Assembly (NCBI RefSeq): GCF_050157905.1
Contig: NZ_JBKIWZ010000001.1
Location: 2,480,001 to 2,544,000, forward strand
DNA: 64,000 bases
Direction: 5' to 3'
Source of the DNA: Pantoea sp050157905
Lineage (GTDB): Bacteria > Pseudomonadota > Gammaproteobacteria > Enterobacterales > Enterobacteriaceae
Each line of letters starts with the position of its first letter. Position 1 is the stretch's first letter. The notes beneath the pieces were generated by a model. That model was not told where the DNA came from and ran no database searches. It saw nothing but the letters and a program-made list of their open reading frames with translations. The translations under genes and the position numbers were made by a program. Below, piece by piece: positions 63,137 through 64,000 of this stretch.

Positions 63137-63892
63137 ATGAAAATCCAGAAAACGGTATGTGCGCTTGGGCTGGCAACGCTGCTCAGCGGCTGTCAGGGTT
63201 TAGACAATAATGCGCTGATGCAGTCGGGTGCACAGGCGTTTCAGGCTTATACCCTGAGCGACGATCAGGTAAAGCAGCTGAGCGATAAATCCTGTGAGCA
63301 GATGGACAAAGAGAATCAGATTGCGCCTGCGAACAGCGACTATCAGCAGCGTCTGAACAAAATCGCGGCGGCACTGGGCGATAATATCAATGGCACTCCG
63401 GCTAACTACAAGGTCTATCAGACTAAAGACGTTAACGCCTGGGCGATGGCGAACGGCTGTATCCGCGTTTACAGCGGCCTGATGGATATGATGACCGACA
63501 ATGAAGTCGAAGGCGTGCTGGGCCATGAGATGGGCCACGTCGCGCTGGGCCATACGCGCAAGGCGATGCAGCTGGCGTATGCCACTACTGCGGCACGTAC
63601 GGCAGCCGCGTCAGTGGGGGGAGTGATCGGCTCCCTGTCGCAGTCGCAGCTGGGCGAAATGGGTGAAAAACTGGTCAACGCGCAATTCTCCCAGACCCAG
63701 GAGTCGCAGGCAGATGACTACTCCTACGACCTGATGAAGAAACGCAACATCAATCCGATGGGACTGGTAACCAGCTTCGAGAAGCTGGCGAAGCTGGAAC
63801 AGGGACGTCAGAGTTCTATGTTTGATTCGCACCCGGCCTCTGAAGCCCGTGCAGAGCATATACGCGAACGTATTGCGGCCGACGCGAAGTAA
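63137..63892 (+). CDS. loiP: Metalloprotease lipoprotein LoiP
   Basis: An M48-family zinc metalloprotease anchored in the outer membrane; in E. coli (yggG) it is induced at low osmolarity and works with YfgC/BepA. 251 aa (E. coli 252). Lipobox LLSGC is followed by QGLDNNAL. The zinc motif HExxH is in GVLGHEMGHVALGHTRKAMQ, with the third ligand Glu in SQTQESQADDYSYDLM. ATG 63137 has GGGA six bases upstream; an ATG at 63125 is in frame but poorly spaced. It is divergent from tktA. Confidence 0.95.
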   Translation: MKIQKTVCALGLATLLSGCQGLDNNALMQSGAQAFQAYTLSDDQVKQLSDKSCEQMDKENQIAPANSDYQQRLNKIAAALGDNINGTPANYKVYQTKDVNAWAMANGCIRVYSGLMDMMTDNEVEGVLGHEMGHVALGHTRKAMQLAYATTAARTAAASVGGVIGSLSQSQLGEMGEKLVNAQFSQTQESQADDYSYDLMKKRNINPMGLVTSFEKLAKLEQGRQSSMFDSHPASEARAEHIRERIAADAK

Positions 63893-63898
63893 GGCGAG

Positions 63899-63930
63899 TG
63901 ACAGGCGCACTGTAATGGATGCGCCTGTCA
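63899..63930. terminator. Hairpin after loiP
   Basis: TGACAGGCGCA/TGCGCCTGTCA forms an 11-bp perfect stem with a 10-nt loop, 6 bp after the loiP stop. There is no clear T tract on either side. Confidence 0.55.
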
Positions 63931-63955
63931 TACGGTTCAGCGGGCGATTATCAGG

Positions 63956-64000
63956 TTAACGATGGAATATCTGATTTACCATGGAGCCCAGATCGAGTTT
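63956..64000 (-). CDS. Possible C-terminal end of an unidentified minus-strand gene, cut by the window edge
   Basis: The last 45 bases read on minus as KLDLGSMVNQIFHR followed by TAA. The hairpin between this and loiP fits a convergent pair. On plus, an ATG at 63962 preceded by AGGTTAACG opens 13 codons (MEYLIYHGAQIEF), so the opposite reading cannot be excluded. Too short to identify. Confidence 0.25.
   Translation of the reverse strand, partial: KLDLGSMVNQIFHR

Overview
The window is a chromosomal segment from a gamma-proteobacterium of the order Enterobacterales. Nearly every protein can be aligned by eye to an Escherichia coli K-12 counterpart of almost the same length, and the gene order follows the E. 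coli recC-thyA-mutH-lysA and lysS-gcv-serA-fbaA-tktA blocks. The GC-rich core, the short lysR-lysS interval and the absence of lplT/aas/galR between tas and lysA suggest Erwiniaceae (Pantoea/Erwinia-like). That family assignment is an inference. No tRNA, rRNA, intact IS element or CRISPR array was seen; 6S RNA is present.

Layout. 1-5137 (minus strand): the N-terminal part of recC, the pseudopilin-like genes ppdC-ygdB-ppdB-ppdA, thyA, and lgt, which carries a one-base frameshift in a homopolymer. 5402-8188 (minus): ptsP and rppH. 8189-8872: a long non-coding interval holding a cluster of DnaA boxes where E. coli has DARS2. 8873-11877 (plus): mutH, ygdQ, ygdR, tas. 11914-15971: a GNAT acetyltransferase, the lysA/lysR divergent pair and an MFS exporter.

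16300-27494 is the accessory region. An AT-richer island of chaperone-usher fimbriae lies on the minus strand: major pilin, usher, chaperone, three minor pilins and a two-domain tip adhesin, with a LuxR-type regulator upstream. The island is flanked by two direct copies of one gene for a trypsin-like lipoprotein. The left copy is intact; the right one is 5'-truncated and frameshifted. Between pilin and regulator lie a terminator-like hairpin in the pilin leader, a pair of overlapping hairpins and a 7-bp tandem repeat of about six copies. This is the most unusual part of the window.

27612-37110 returns to conserved core: lysS, prfB (with its programmed frameshift), recJ, dsbC, xerD, fldB, ygfX-sdhE, ygfZ, yqfA. 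37278-40323 holds an RpiR-type regulator, bglA and ygfF. 40384-49614 holds the glycine cleavage operon gcvTHP and the pepP-ubiH-ubiI cluster with ygfB. 49785-55949 holds zapA, 6S RNA, fau, serA, rpiA, argP, yggE and argO. 56074-62865 holds mscS and the central-carbon genes epd-pgk-fbaA and tktA. The window ends with loiP and a few codons of an unidentified gene.

Functional links: gcvTHP, serA, fau and thyA all feed one-carbon metabolism; lysR controls lysA; argP is expected to control argO; epd, pgk, fbaA and tktA supply glycolysis, the pentose phosphate pathway and erythrose-4-phosphate for PLP.
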